Assembly: GCA_020350085.1 (NCBI GenBank) | Contig: CP070706.1 | Span: forward strand, 3,045,450-3,052,166 | Length of the DNA stretch: 6,717 nucleotides | Source of the DNA: Acidobacteriota bacterium | GTDB taxonomy: Bacteria > Acidobacteriota > Polarisedimenticolia > J045 | Direction: 5' to 3' | Part shown: one piece after another, positions 6,179 through 6,717 of the stretch | Position numbering within the stretch: position 1 is the stretch's first letter | How the letters are laid out: the number at the start of each line of letters is the position of its first letter | Notes under the pieces: model-generated | Databases searched by the model: none | What the model was told of the DNA's origin: nothing | What the model saw: only the letters and a program-made list of their open reading frames with translations | Made by a program: the position numbers and the translations under genes

Positions 6179-6697
6179 GTGCTGCTTGGCTACGAAGAGT
6201 CGAAAGGCATGAGCCATTCGCTGGCCGCTGCGGAGCACGACGATGGCGACGAGTTGATCGGCACCAAGCCAGAGGAGCCGGGTCAAGACAAGCCGATCGA
6301 GCAGGATCTCGGCAAGAACGTGATCTACCACTCCTTCGACTTCACGCAGCCGGAGCTGGTATCTGCCGGTCACATCGTCAACCTGCCTTCGCTGTGCGGT
6401 GGACTGTATCCCACTTGGTACGGGGAGGACTACGCCGGGGACAACCCGACCTGCACCTGCACACCCGGTCAGCCGGTTCCGCTCTAATTCGACTACTACC
6501 AAGACAATGGCGACGGTACGGGCGAGTGGATTCCCGACGAGACGAAGTTCCTGCAATACCGCACGGAGATCGCACGCAGCGTAGATCCCGACGAGCCGAT
6601 CACCCGCTGGTACCCGTGGAGACCCGAGGAGTCCCACGACAACGATCTATGGTTACTCCGGGTCATCTTCTGGCTGGAGGAGACGCCCACACCGTAG
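6179..6697 (+). pseudogene. Remnant of a secreted-type protein, 5'-truncated and broken by in-frame TAA
   Basis: One reading frame with natural-looking protein and high GC at third positions runs from about 6179 (GTG; the first ATG is 6209) to TAG 6695-6697, but is cut by TAA at 6485-6487. Before the stop it encodes LGYEESKGMSHSLA, then LGKNVIYHSFDF and a Cys-rich TCTCTPG; after it come FDYYQDNGDGTGEW, WYPWRPEES and LWLLRVIFWLEE. The YEExKG...GKNVxYHxFDF pattern reminds me of the repeated unit of large secreted 'choice-of-anchor O' type proteins, from memory and unverified. There is no signal peptide, no ribosome site before either start, and the frame closes at TGA 6122-6124 over the neighbour's promoter, so the 5' part seems lost. 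The TAA is one base from CAA or GAA. Alternatively it is a short gene with readthrough. Confidence 0.55.
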
Positions 6698-6717
6698 CCT
6701 CTTACCTCATCTCGGCG

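Noticed and set aside
6161..6637. Uninterrupted 158-codon minus-strand frame opposite the broken right-end gene
   Set aside because: It is longer than the plus-strand pieces, so it was considered. It is Leu/Val/Arg-rich without a recognisable domain, while the plus frame has a balanced protein composition across the stop. Still, this is the least certain strand call in the window.

Overview
This is a high-GC window (estimated by eye, not counted) with short Shine-Dalgarno-led genes, an extracytoplasmic-function (ECF) sigma factor module and several Sec-type secreted beta-propeller or repeat proteins. That combination suggests a Gram-negative proteobacterium, probably a gammaproteobacterium from an environmental genome. 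The taxonomic guess rests on gene style only and is weak.

Layout. Positions 1-1583 (+) hold a compact regulatory operon. It contains the C-terminal end of an ECF sigma factor, a single-span anti-sigma-like membrane protein that overlaps it by 4 bp (ATGA), and an exported PDZ protein with a C-terminal coiled coil. After a 139-bp gap with a good promoter candidate, a large secreted CRTAC1-type protein (calcium-binding FG-GAP/VCBS repeats plus a C-terminal UnbV/ASPIC domain) runs from 1723 to 3657 (+). It is broken by one in-frame TAG at 2482-2484. The gene ends in a 74-nt near-perfect palindrome (3654-3727), which also lies 9 nt from the stop of the convergent gene. On the minus strand follow a small multi-span membrane protein (4219-3737, GTG start), a 251-bp non-coding stretch with internal repeats, a small exported protein of unknown function (4908-4471) with its own promoter, and a secreted YVTN-type beta-propeller (6078-5023) with a TATAAT box upstream. 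At the right end (+), 6179-6697 is a remnant of a secreted-type protein, also broken by an in-frame stop (TAA 6485-6487) and apparently lacking its 5' end.

How they relate. The first three genes probably form one envelope-signalling unit: the sigma factor is held by the membrane anti-sigma protein, and the periplasmic PDZ protein may sense or transmit the signal. The remaining genes are envelope or exported proteins in separate transcription units and show no shared pathway. The most notable points are the fully paired 74-nt hairpin between convergent genes, the two ORFs each interrupted by one nonsense codon with coding sequence continuing in frame, and the sigma/anti-sigma/PDZ arrangement. 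I saw no CRISPR array, tRNA, rRNA, transposase or clear defence system.
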